64,000 nt of DNA, from contig CACDGO010000001.1 of NCBI GenBank assembly GCA_902552345.1, positions 62,001 through 126,000 of the forward strand, given 5' to 3'. The notes below the pieces were generated by a model that was given only the letters and a program-made list of their open reading frames with translations, ran no database searches and was not told where the DNA came from. Shown here piece after piece: positions 52,041 to 59,972 of this stretch (position 1 is its first letter; each line of letters begins with the position of its first letter). The stretch is from an uncultured Pelagibacteraceae bacterium. GTDB lineage: Bacteria > Pseudomonadota > Alphaproteobacteria > Pelagibacterales > Pelagibacteraceae. The translations under genes were made by a program, and so were the position numbers.

Positions 52041-52381
52041 AAAGTATAAGTTTATTTAGTGGATATATTTATTTAATTTTAGCAATTATAACAGGTATTG
52101 CCACTAACGGTTTTCTTAAAACCACTGAAAGTTTTACTAAGCTCACACCTACAATTTTTTGCATTACAAGTATTGTTGTTTGTATTTTTTGTTTATCCAG
52201 AGCAATGACCATAATACCTGTTGGATTTACTTATGCGACTTACGGAGCATTAACGATAACTGCAGTTACATTATTTGGAATATTTAAATACAATCAAACT
52301 CCTGATCTTTATGCTACTGTTGGATTAATTTTAATTGTTTCAGGAGTAATACTTTTAAACCTTTTTGGTAAATTAAAGTAA
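52037..52381 (+). CDS. SMR-like four-TM protein lacking the conserved membrane glutamate
   Basis: 114 aa with four hydrophobic segments. YIYLILAIITGIATNGFLKTTESFT aligns with the EmrE-type TM1 YIYL...E...LMKxSEGFT, but the essential Glu position is Gly here. GFTYATYGALTIT replaces the Y-A-x-W-x-G-x-G segment of TM3. The fourth segment is well kept (DLYATVGLILIVSGVILLNL). Drug/proton antiport by the known mechanism seems unlikely; a lipid or structural role is possible. A strong terminator follows. Confidence 0.75.
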   Translation: MKSISLFSGYIYLILAIITGIATNGFLKTTESFTKLTPTIFCITSIVVCIFCLSRAMTIIPVGFTYATYGALTITAVTLFGIFKYNQTPDLYATVGLILIVSGVILLNLFGKLK

Positions 52382-52382
52382 A

Positions 52383-52406
52383 CCCCTGATATTTTTAAAT
52401 CAGGGG
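52383..52406. terminator. Bidirectional terminator
   Basis: CCCCTGAT-atttttaa-ATCAGGGG, an 8-bp perfect stem with an 8-nt loop, lies between the convergent SMR-like gene and the small coiled-coil gene. Confidence 0.8.
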
Positions 52407-52425
52407 CATTTAATTTCTTTATAAA

Positions 52426-52623
52426 CTAATTATTTAAAGATGCTGTGATAGGTTCTTTATTTTTGTTAGCTCTTTTTTCAGCGATTTTTTTCTCGATACT
52501 AGCTATCTTTAGATCAATCTTTGATAGTTTTTTTTGTTTAGTGCTTATCTTATTTTTAAGCTTATCGATTGATTTTAGTATTTTTTTCTTTTTCTTTTCG
52601 TTTTTTTTTAACTTTTTTTTCAT
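52426..52623 (-). CDS. Small lysine-rich coiled-coil protein (65 aa)
   Basis: MKKKLKKNEKKKKKILKSID... continues as one long charged helix with heptad-like spacing (KISTKQKKLSKIDLKIASIEK) and ends PITASLNN. A strong SD (TTGGAGGAACAAT-ATG) and flanking terminators support a real gene despite its low complexity. Function unknown; possibly nucleic-acid binding. Confidence 0.65.
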   Translation of the reverse strand: MKKKLKKNEKKKKKILKSIDKLKNKISTKQKKLSKIDLKIASIEKKIAEKRANKNKEPITASLNN

Positions 52624-52658
52624 ATTGTTCCTCCAAAAAAGAAAAATCTAAAATAATC

Positions 52659-52696
52659 TAAAAAATTTTTCAAATTAAATTAAGAAAAATTTTTTA
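52659..52696. repeat. Perfect 13-bp AT-rich inverted repeat
   Basis: TAAAAAATTTTTC and GAAAAATTTTTTA are separated by 12 nt, between the diacylglycerol kinase-like stop and the small coiled-coil gene start on the minus strand. It may act as a weak terminator for the kinase gene. AT-rich composition makes chance more likely than usual. Confidence 0.45.
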
Positions 52697-52725
52697 AACT
52701 AAAAGTTGAAAAAATTTAGAAAATC

Positions 52726-53622
52726 CTACGGAACTAATAAATTTATAAATCTGTCTGTTTTTTGGATTTCAAGACTGTTTACGTAACCACAATTTTCACC
52801 ATCAACCTGTGATAGAACTTTATTGTTTACACCATTTATTTTTAATCTGTTCAATTCTTTTTTAATTACACTTTTTGCAGTAGTTAAGTCACCTTTGGTT
52901 AAAATCAACCAAACATAATAAAGTAATTTTATTCTAGTCAGGTCTTTAAATATGTAAGCCACTATCCTGTTTTCAAATATATTGGTATCATTTGTTATAG
53001 AATGGGGACCAGCATAGTATTTTGAATTAGTACATAAAATCCAATCAGCCATAATTTTTTCATTATCTACCTCAACCTCCATTTTATTATTTTTTAAAAA
53101 TAAAAAATGCTGAAAACCTTTTAAAGCGAAAATTACTTTTCCAAGATACTTTTTAATATTAATATTTATGGACTCAACAATTCGAGAGTCAAAACCTACA
53201 CCAGCCATCAAGAAAAAGTACTTATCATTTATTTTTGCTAATGAAATTTTCTTATGATTATCTGATACGAGGACGTTGTAAATCTCCTCCGCCTTTTTCT
53301 TAATTTGAGTTTCTATTTGTAAAATATTTGCAGTGCCAGCAGGTATGTAACCTACTAATTTGTCTTTTAGATTATCACTTTTAAACATTTCATTAATACC
53401 AAAACATACGCTCCCGTCACCGCCAGCAAATACTAACCGATCAAATTTTTTATTAGATAATTCTTTAAAAACTTTTCTTGCATGATCTTCGCTTTCGGTT
53501 TTAAAAAGATCTACAAGGTGATTTTTTTCTAAAAGATAAATAACCTTATTAATTAATTTAAGTTTTCTACCACCTGCTGCATTAGCATTAAATATAACGG
53601 CAAAATTCAATTTTTTATCCAT
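52726..53622 (-). CDS. Diacylglycerol kinase-like lipid kinase (DgkB/YegS family)
   Basis: 298 aa. N-terminal FAVIFNANAAGGRKLKL and the ATP-binding LVFAGGDGSVCFGINEM are DAGK catalytic motifs. VGYIPAGTANILQIE and FFLMAGVGFDSRIVESIN follow. Phosphorylates diacylglycerol or a related lipid. It diverges from plcP, and its ATG lies 1 bp from a Pho-box-like repeat. DAG made by PlcP could be returned to phosphatidic acid by this enzyme; that link is inference. Confidence 0.85.
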   Translation of the reverse strand: MDKKLNFAVIFNANAAGGRKLKLINKVIYLLEKNHLVDLFKTESEDHARKVFKELSNKKFDRLVFAGGDGSVCFGINEMFKSDNLKDKLVGYIPAGTANILQIETQIKKKAEEIYNVLVSDNHKKISLAKINDKYFFLMAGVGFDSRIVESININIKKYLGKVIFALKGFQHFLFLKNNKMEVEVDNEKIMADWILCTNSKYYAGPHSITNDTNIFENRIVAYIFKDLTRIKLLYYVWLILTKGDLTTAKSVIKKELNRLKINGVNNKVLSQVDGENCGYVNSLEIQKTDRFINLLVP

Positions 53623-53623
53623 A

Positions 53624-53664
53624 TTTTAACAATTCTGTAACATATTTATGATTCTACTTATACT
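53624..53664 (+). promoter_or_regulatory. Pho-box-like repeats and -10 for plcP
   Basis: TTTTAAC-aatt-CTGTAAC (53624-53641) fits the PhoB two-repeat pattern of 7 bp, 4-bp spacer, 7 bp (CTGTCAT-like). TATACT (53659-53664) lies 17 bp downstream as a -10. The predicted start site near 53671 lies 16 bp before the ATG at 53687, which rules out the earlier ORF-track start at 53648. Confidence 0.7.
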
Positions 53665-53686
53665 AGAGATTCGTTTTATAAAAAAT

Positions 53687-54502
53687 ATGGAAACAATTCA
53701 AACTAAATCTAAAGGAAAGATTTTAAATTACAAAAGCATCTTTATTTCTGACTTGCACCTTGGGCATAGAAAAAGTGCAGCAAACAAATTATTAGAATTT
53801 TACAAACATTCAAGGTCAGAGAATTTATATCTTGTTGGTGATATCATTGATGTTTGGGCTTTAAAAACAAAATTTTACTGGCCTCAAGAACATAATGATG
53901 TGATTCAAAAAACATTAAGAAAAGCAAGACATGGAACAAAAGTAAAATATATTGTGGGAAATCATGATGATGTCTTCAGAAAATTTTTACCATTACATTT
54001 TGGCGATATTGAAGTGGTAAATAGAGCCATACATGTAAGTTCAGATAATAAAAAGTATATTGTTGTTCATGGTGATGCTTGGGATGGAGTGATGAAATAT
54101 GCTCCATGGTTATCAAAAGTAGGAGCTATCGCTTATAGTTTTTTACTTGAGTTTAATGTTGTTATCAATTTTTTTAGAAGATTATTTAAAAAGGGTAATT
54201 GGTCTTTAGCAAAATATTTAAAACACAAAGTAAAGAACGCTGTAAAATATATAGGCGATTATGAAAAAACTTTAGCAACTTATGCTAAAAGAAAAAATGT
54301 TGATGGCATAATTTGCGGCCATATTCATCATTCTGCCGATCAAGTCTTAGATGGTGTGAGATATTTAAATTGTGGTGATTGGGTAGAAGGTTCAACTTTC
54401 TTGGTAGAACATTTTGATGGTCGCATGGAAGTTATTGACTGGGATAAAATCAGAGGTGACGTTGTTGATTACGAGCCGTATTTAAAAGTAGTAAATAAAT
54501 AA
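53687..54502 (+). CDS. plcP: PlcP-type metallophosphoesterase (phospholipid headgroup phospholipase C)
   Basis: 271 aa from METIQTKS, the only start downstream of the predicted promoter. Calcineurin-like motifs: ISDLHLGHRKS, YLVGDIIDVWALK, YIVGNHDDVF, VVHGDAWDGVM and IICGHIHHSADQ. The sequence resembles LpxH-like UDP-diacylglucosamine hydrolases. In marine and rhizobial alphaproteobacteria this form next to a GT4 gene in a pho locus is PlcP, which removes phosphorylated headgroups from phospholipids during phosphate starvation. The stop abuts the agt ATG. Confidence 0.82.
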   Translation: METIQTKSKGKILNYKSIFISDLHLGHRKSAANKLLEFYKHSRSENLYLVGDIIDVWALKTKFYWPQEHNDVIQKTLRKARHGTKVKYIVGNHDDVFRKFLPLHFGDIEVVNRAIHVSSDNKKYIVVHGDAWDGVMKYAPWLSKVGAIAYSFLLEFNVVINFFRRLFKKGNWSLAKYLKHKVKNAVKYIGDYEKTLATYAKRKNVDGIICGHIHHSADQVLDGVRYLNCGDWVEGSTFLVEHFDGRMEVIDWDKIRGDVVDYEPYLKVVNK

Positions 54503-55510
54503 ATGAAAATTTTAATCGTTACTGATGCCTGGTATCCGCAAGTAAACGGTGTTTGTAGAACTTTAAAAAATCTTGGCGATGAATTAAAAAAAATTGGACA
54601 TCAGGTTGAATATATTGAACCTAATCAATTTTTTACTGTGCCAATGCCAAAATATAATGAAATAAAACTTTCTCTTAATGTTTGGCCTAGAGTAGGTAGA
54701 TTAATTTCTAAAGCCGATGCTGATATAATTCACATAGCTACAGAAGGCCCGATAGGAATATTTGCAAAAAGATATTGTGTAAAAAATAAGCTTAAGTTTA
54801 CTACGTCTTACCATACTCAATTTGATAAATATTTGAAGCTATACTATCCTTATTTGCCAATTAAGCTTGCTCAAAAGTTCCTTAAAGATTTTCACTCAAA
54901 GGCTGAAAAAATTTTAGTAACAACTCAGTCAATGAAAGATGAACTTCAAGATATTGGTTTTGATAAGGATAAGATGGTTGTTTGGACTAGAGGGGCAAAC
55001 CACGGGGCATTTCAAAAGCCTAAAAAGATTAATTTAGAGTATAAAAGACCAATTTATCTTTATGTGGGAAGGGTATCTATTGAGAAGAATATAAGAGCAT
55101 TTCTGGATTTAGAGTTAGAAGGCACGAAACTAGTTGTTGGTAAAGGACCTGATTTAGATAAACTTAAAAAAGAATACCCTGAAGCTATATTTAAAGGAGA
55201 GAGAACAAATGGTGAGCTTGCAAGTTACTTTGCTTCTTCTGATGTTTTTGTTTTCCCGAGCAAAACAGATACTTTTGGAATTGTAATTATAGAAGCTTTA
55301 AAATGTGGATTGCCAGTAGCTGCTTATCCAGTAGCAGGACCAAAAGATATTTTTAACGGAACAAACATTGGCTCGTTAAACAACGATCTTAAAAAAGCAG
55401 CACTTGAAGCTCTTAAGTCAGATAGAAGCGCTTGCATTGAGCATGCAAAAAAATATACCTGGGAAAATTGCGCAAAAATCTTTTTAAATAGTGCGGTATC
55501 AATTCGCTAA
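54503..55510 (+). CDS. agt: GT4 glycosyltransferase, Agt-like (glycolipid synthesis on diacylglycerol)
   Basis: 335 aa, GT-B fold. N-terminal VTDAWYPQVNGVCRTLKNLGDEL and HIATEGPIGIFAKRYC match the SqdX/MgtA-like alpha-mannosyl/glucosyl group. TTSYHTQFDKYLK holds the conserved His, LYVGRVSIEKNIRAFLD is the donor domain, and FVFPSKTDTFGIVIIEALKCGLPV is the GT4 E-x7-E motif. Immediately after plcP, it would glycosylate the diacylglycerol released there, making phosphorus-free membrane lipids. The sugar donor (UDP-glucose or glucuronate) cannot be read from the sequence. Confidence 0.82.
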   Translation: MKILIVTDAWYPQVNGVCRTLKNLGDELKKIGHQVEYIEPNQFFTVPMPKYNEIKLSLNVWPRVGRLISKADADIIHIATEGPIGIFAKRYCVKNKLKFTTSYHTQFDKYLKLYYPYLPIKLAQKFLKDFHSKAEKILVTTQSMKDELQDIGFDKDKMVVWTRGANHGAFQKPKKINLEYKRPIYLYVGRVSIEKNIRAFLDLELEGTKLVVGKGPDLDKLKKEYPEAIFKGERTNGELASYFASSDVFVFPSKTDTFGIVIIEALKCGLPVAAYPVAGPKDIFNGTNIGSLNNDLKKAALEALKSDRSACIEHAKKYTWENCAKIFLNSAVSIR

Positions 55511-55552
55511 AAAATATTTCTTTAGTCTATATCTTTAAAGTATAATCAAATC

Positions 55553-56749
55553 ATGGAATTATTATTTTATTCTCTTGCTGGGATAATTGTGATCGTAGTA
55601 ATTGCAGTATCCAGAAAATCCATTGTAGCAGGCATGGAGGCAAGATCCGATGTTAAGAGAGAGAACAAACCAAGTAATAATGAAGAGGGGATAGAAGACA
55701 TCACCAATGAAAATATTGAAAAAACTAATGAGCAAGTAAAGATTATTAATCAAATCGATGATCTAATTTTAATTGTAGATAAATTTAAAAATATCAAATT
55801 TTTTAATAATAGTGCAAAAAAAAAATTTGGAGAAAATAATTTAAATAAGCACGTGGCTACTTTATTGAGAGTTCCTGATTTACTCCAAAATATTGATTTA
55901 GTACTTTTAAAAAAAGAGACAATTACTATGGATTTAGAATTATCCTCTCCCTCATTTCAGTTCTTTAAAGTTCATCTATTCTCTGGACCGACCTCATATG
56001 TCGATGATCCTGATTCAGTTGTTTTATTTCTAAAAGATTTAACTGATATTATAAAAGCGCAAAGGTTTAAATCTGATTTTGTAGCTAATGTCAGCCATGA
56101 ACTTAAAACGCCTTTAGTTTCTATTAAAGGATTTTTAGAAACTATAAGCGGACATGCGAAAGATGATTTAGAAGCACAAAAAAAATTTATACCGATAATG
56201 CTTGAGCAAGCTGATAGGATGGAAAGCTTAATTAAAGATTTACTTTCATTAAGTAGAATTGAGTTAGAGGAACATATACAGCCTCAAGATAAAGTAAATT
56301 TAAAAGAAGTTTTAAGTAACGTTGAAGATATCCATCAAAAAAATTTAAAATCTTTTGAATTTAAAAATAATATAAAAGATGATTTCTTTATTAAAGGCGA
56401 TCATGAAAAATTAATAGAAGTTTTTTCAAATATTATTGATAACAGTATAAAATATTCAGAAAAAAATAAAAAGATTGAAATTAATTGTGGGCAAGGTAAC
56501 GGAAAAGTTATAGGAGACTCTTATACCGTGTCCATTAAAGATAATGGTATTGGAATTCCAACTGAACAACTTCCGAGAATTACTGAAAGATTTTTTAGAG
56601 TTGATGCTGCTAAAAGCAAAAAAGTTGGTGGCACTGGACTTGGAATGGCGATCGTGAAGCACATTGTTAATCAGCATAGAGGAGAACTAGAAATAAAAAG
56701 TGAAGCTCAAAGTGGCACCGAAATAAAGGTCCATTTTTCAAAATTTTAG
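55553..56749 (+). CDS. phoR: Phosphate regulon sensor histidine kinase PhoR
   Basis: 398 aa. One N-terminal TM (LLFYSLAGIIVIVVIAV), a charged linker and a PAS-like region (IIVDKFKNIKFFNNSAKKKF). H-box VANVSHELKTPLVSIKGFLE follows, then N-box IDNSIKYSEKNKK, G1 IKDNGIGIPTEQLPRITERFF and G2 GGTGLGMAIVKHIV. Autophosphorylates and passes phosphate to PhoB (62672-63355) when Pi is low. It is 42 bp after agt, so PhoB may feed back on its own sensor. Confidence 0.92.
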   Translation: MELLFYSLAGIIVIVVIAVSRKSIVAGMEARSDVKRENKPSNNEEGIEDITNENIEKTNEQVKIINQIDDLILIVDKFKNIKFFNNSAKKKFGENNLNKHVATLLRVPDLLQNIDLVLLKKETITMDLELSSPSFQFFKVHLFSGPTSYVDDPDSVVLFLKDLTDIIKAQRFKSDFVANVSHELKTPLVSIKGFLETISGHAKDDLEAQKKFIPIMLEQADRMESLIKDLLSLSRIELEEHIQPQDKVNLKEVLSNVEDIHQKNLKSFEFKNNIKDDFFIKGDHEKLIEVFSNIIDNSIKYSEKNKKIEINCGQGNGKVIGDSYTVSIKDNGIGIPTEQLPRITERFFRVDAAKSKKVGGTGLGMAIVKHIVNQHRGELEIKSEAQSGTEIKVHFSKF

Positions 56750-56812
56750 CAAATATTACAGTTTTATTAAATTTTGTCTTGAGATAGACGGCAAAATAGT
56801 TAAAGTTTTAGT

Positions 56813-57424
56813 ATGACTAGATTAATGAATTATATAAGTCTGGTTTTATTAACTTTAATTTTTACAACTGTTAAAGCAGATGTAAATTTAATAGAGAAAA
56901 CTTTACGTTCTCAACCTCTTACAGTTTTTGATCTTGGGCTTCTAAGACTGAAAAACGATCTTAAGCAAGCTAAAAACGATTTAGTCTTTGAAGTAGATAG
57001 TAAAAATGTATCTACAATTTATACTGAAGCTTTATTTTCAAGACGATACGATGGAATTCAATTAATTGTGTCAGCACCGATGAGCACTCATTTAAATGCG
57101 AACTCGTACATGGCGGACTCATTCAAATGTAGAAAAATTTTTGAAAAAGTTAAAAATAATCTTTTAAAAGGACAAAACGAGAGCAATATGATTCACTCAC
57201 AAGCTGCATCTTATTTAAGCGAAGTATTTACCGCTCCCACACAATGGAATGCTTGGAGATATGACAAAGGATTTACTCAAAAGTTAGTTAACTTTGTACA
57301 ACTAGAAGTTACATTAAAGCCAACTCAATCCTACGCAGTTAAAAATAAAGTAAGACCTTTTAGTTGCGGAGGGTCTTTAGCCTCTGATTATCAACAAATC
57401 GAGATAACTAGAAAGTTCAACTAA
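56813..57424 (+). CDS. Secreted protein of unknown function inside the pho locus
   Basis: 203 aa. Signal peptide YISLVLLTLIFTTVKA|DV. The mature protein has two Cys (SFKCRKIF, RPFSCGGS) that could pair, and recognisable phrases VFDLGLLRLKNDLKQAK, ALFSRRYDGIQLIVSAPMS and SYLSEVFTAPTQWNAWRYDKGF. Mixed alpha/beta by hydrophobic pattern. It lies between phoR and pstS on the same strand, so a periplasmic role in phosphate acquisition is plausible but unproven. Family not recognised. Confidence 0.75.
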   Translation: MTRLMNYISLVLLTLIFTTVKADVNLIEKTLRSQPLTVFDLGLLRLKNDLKQAKNDLVFEVDSKNVSTIYTEALFSRRYDGIQLIVSAPMSTHLNANSYMADSFKCRKIFEKVKNNLLKGQNESNMIHSQAASYLSEVFTAPTQWNAWRYDKGFTQKLVNFVQLEVTLKPTQSYAVKNKVRPFSCGGSLASDYQQIEITRKFN

Positions 57425-57434
57425 AAAGTTATCA

Positions 57435-57490
57435 TTTTAATAAATTTGTAACATATCTGTAATAATTAAGAATCCTCTTAATTTTATGTA
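57435..57490 (+). promoter_or_regulatory. Pho box array and promoter of the pst operon
   Basis: Three 7-bp units at 11-bp spacing: TTTTAAT-aaat-TTGTAAC-atat-CTGTAAT (57435-57463). The last two match the PhoB CTGTCAT-like pattern best. TATGTA at 57485-57490 is a possible -10. Leader of ~40 nt follows with AAAGGA before the pstS ATG. Confidence 0.75.
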
Positions 57491-57531
57491 TCCAATGTTT
57501 GTTAATTAATTAATAAATGAAAGGATAAACA

Positions 57532-58536
57532 ATGAAAAAACTATCAATCGCTTTAGCTTCATTAGTTGCAATGTTAGTTGTAACTTCTGCTCAAGCTAGA
57601 GATCAGATTAAAATCGTAGGTTCTTCAACTGTATTCCCTTATGCAACAATCGTTGCTGAAAGATTTGGTTCGTCTGGTAAATTTAAAACACCAGTAATCG
57701 AGTCAACAGGAACAGGTGGTGGAGCTAAATTATTCTGTGCTGGAGTTGGTACAGAGCACCCAGATATAACAAATGCATCTAGAGCTATGAAGGCTAAAGA
57801 GTATGCGCTATGTCAAAAAAATGGTGTTGAAGAAATCGTAGAGATTACAGTTGGTAACGACGGAATAACGTTAGCTTATTCTAAAGATGCTAAACCAGTA
57901 AACTTTACAAAAAAACAATTATGGGCAGCATTAGCAAAAGAAGTTGCTAAAGATGGTGCGTTAGTACCAAATCCATATAAAAATTGGAGTGATATCGACC
58001 CATCATTACCAAACTACCCTATCAAAGTTATGGTGCCTCCAGGAACATCAGGAACAAGAGATGCTTGGAATTCATTAGTAATGAAAAAAGGTATCGATGA
58101 TGCTTCTAAAAAAGCTGGCGCTAAATATAAAGCGTTAAGAGAAGATGGTGCGGTAATTGAAGTTGGTGAGAACGACTCACTTATTATTCAAAAATTAGCT
58201 GCGGACAAAGAAATGTTCGGTTTCTTTGGTTTCAGTTATTTCTTAGCTGCAAAAGATAAATTGCAAGCTGCAAGCATTGAAGGTGGTCAACCAAGTCTAT
58301 CTTCGATTCAAGATTACAGTTACGCAGTTGCAAGACCTTTATTCTTCTATGTGAAAAAAGCTCACGTGGGCGTTGTACCTGGCTTACATGAATTCGTAAA
58401 AGAGTTCACAAGTAAAAAAGCTATGGGTAATAAAGGTTATTTAACTGATATCGGGCTAGTACCTCTAGATGGCAAGTTATACAAAACATCTAGAACTAAC
58501 GCTACGAAGTTAGTTAACATGCCTGCTAAGAAGTAG
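57532..58536 (+). CDS. pstS: Phosphate ABC transporter substrate-binding protein PstS
   Basis: 334 aa. Signal peptide ALASLVAMLVVTSAQA|RD. Phosphate-binding loops IKIVGSSTVFPYATIVAE, ESTGTGGGAKLFCAGVG, TNASRAMKAKEYALC and PPGTSGTRDAWNSLV are those of the PstS family. Binds Pi in the periplasm. A strong hairpin follows and probably lowers transcription of pstC relative to pstS. Confidence 0.96.
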   Translation: MKKLSIALASLVAMLVVTSAQARDQIKIVGSSTVFPYATIVAERFGSSGKFKTPVIESTGTGGGAKLFCAGVGTEHPDITNASRAMKAKEYALCQKNGVEEIVEITVGNDGITLAYSKDAKPVNFTKKQLWAALAKEVAKDGALVPNPYKNWSDIDPSLPNYPIKVMVPPGTSGTRDAWNSLVMKKGIDDASKKAGAKYKALREDGAVIEVGENDSLIIQKLAADKEMFGFFGFSYFLAAKDKLQAASIEGGQPSLSSIQDYSYAVARPLFFYVKKAHVGVVPGLHEFVKEFTSKKAMGNKGYLTDIGLVPLDGKLYKTSRTNATKLVNMPAKK

Positions 58537-58551
58537 TAGTATCAATTAAAC

Positions 58552-58580
58552 AAAAAGGGGGTATTTTACCCCCTTTTTAT
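58552..58580 (+). terminator. Attenuator-type terminator between pstS and pstC
   Basis: AAAAAGGGGGTA-tttt... pairs with TACCCCCTTTTT: five G-C pairs and flanking A-T pairs, with a T-run at the end. It lies inside the pst operon, 15 bp before pstC. Confidence 0.8.
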
Positions 58581-58595
58581 CTCTGGAAGCTCAAT

Positions 58596-59972
58596 ATGAA
58601 TTTAATACTTGTAACTTTTATTATTCTCTTAGCTTTCACAAGTTATTATTTCGGTAGAAAAAAAGCTCTAGTTATTCAATCATCACAAAGACTTACGGCA
58701 TTACCAAAATTTTATGGATATTATTTAGCTGCTTGGTGTGCTGCACCAGCATTAATAATTTTTGCTCTTTGGTCAGTTTTTGAACCATCAATAGTTAAAA
58801 CATTTATTTTACAAGATTACACTGATCAGAACTTAACTAAAAATGAGCTTCAGCTTATTTACACAAAGGTTAAAGCATTAGCCGCAGGAACTTACACGGG
58901 AAATATTACTAATTTTCTAGATGAGTCTGCTAATAAGTACATTCAATTAAAAGGAATAGCTAACAGCGCTAAAGTAGCAATTATTTTAGCAATTTTAATT
59001 TTCTCTCTGAGTTTTGCGTATAGATCTGTTCAGAAAAATGATCGAATGAGAGAACCAGTAGAAATTTTTCTTAAATGGGTGTTATTTGTTGCATCATTAG
59101 GCGCAGTTTTAGTTACAATCGGAATAGTTTTTTCACTTTTATTCGAAGCGATTAGGTTTTTTCAAGCAGTAAAAATCTTTGACTTTATATTCGGAACTCA
59201 TTGGTATCCTGCTAAAACTTTTGTAAGAGATGGCCAACCAGATCCTGAATTAATGAAGGATGCTTTCGGAGCTGTGCCTTTATTTGCTGGAACTTTTTTT
59301 ATTGCTTTTATTGCAATGTGTGTTGCCATCCCCATAGGTTTGCTGAGTGGGATATATCTATCTGAGTATGCTGGAAGAGGCGTAAGAAAATATGCGAAAC
59401 CTATTATTGAGATTTTAGCTGGTATTCCAACAGTGGTATATGGTTTTTTTGCAGCTTTAACCGTCGGTCCTTTTGTTAAAGAAATTGGTAACGCTATGGG
59501 TTTAGAAGTTTCAGCGGAGAGCGCTTTAGCTGCAGGAGCAGTTATGGGAGTAATGATAATTCCTTTTATTTCAAGTCTAAGCGATGACGTTATGACGGCA
59601 GTACCTCAAAATTTAAGAGATGGGAGTTACGCAATGGGCGCAACAAAATCTGAAACTGTAAAAAAAGTAATTTTTCCAGCAGCCCTACCTGGTATCGTAG
59701 GTTCGATACTTTTAGCAGTATCGAGAGCGGTAGGAGAAACAATGATTGTTGTAATGGCCTCAGGACTAGCGGCTAATCTTACAATGAATCCCCTTGAATC
59801 AACTTCAACCATTACAGCGCAAATTGTAGTAATTTTAATTGGAGACCAACAATTTGGAGATCCAAAAACTCAATCAGCTTTTGCATTAGGAATATCTTTA
59901 TTTATAGTAACTTTACTCTTAAATGTAATCGCTCTTTCAGTTGTTAAAAAATATAGGGAAAAATATGAATAG
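58596..59972 (+). CDS. pstC: Phosphate ABC transporter permease PstC
   Basis: 458 aa. Long N-terminal extension with two TMs and a periplasmic stretch, common in alphaproteobacterial PstC, then the permease core: LFAGTFFIAFIAMCVAIPIG, LSGIYLSEYAGRGVRKYAKP, LAGIPTVVYGFFAALTVGP, and the EAA-type loop GSYAMGATKSETVKKVIFPAALPG. Forms the Pi channel with PstA. Overlaps pstA by 8 bp. Confidence 0.95.
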   Translation: MNLILVTFIILLAFTSYYFGRKKALVIQSSQRLTALPKFYGYYLAAWCAAPALIIFALWSVFEPSIVKTFILQDYTDQNLTKNELQLIYTKVKALAAGTYTGNITNFLDESANKYIQLKGIANSAKVAIILAILIFSLSFAYRSVQKNDRMREPVEIFLKWVLFVASLGAVLVTIGIVFSLLFEAIRFFQAVKIFDFIFGTHWYPAKTFVRDGQPDPELMKDAFGAVPLFAGTFFIAFIAMCVAIPIGLLSGIYLSEYAGRGVRKYAKPIIEILAGIPTVVYGFFAALTVGPFVKEIGNAMGLEVSAESALAAGAVMGVMIIPFISSLSDDVMTAVPQNLRDGSYAMGATKSETVKKVIFPAALPGIVGSILLAVSRAVGETMIVVMASGLAANLTMNPLESTSTITAQIVVILIGDQQFGDPKTQSAFALGISLFIVTLLLNVIALSVVKKYREKYE

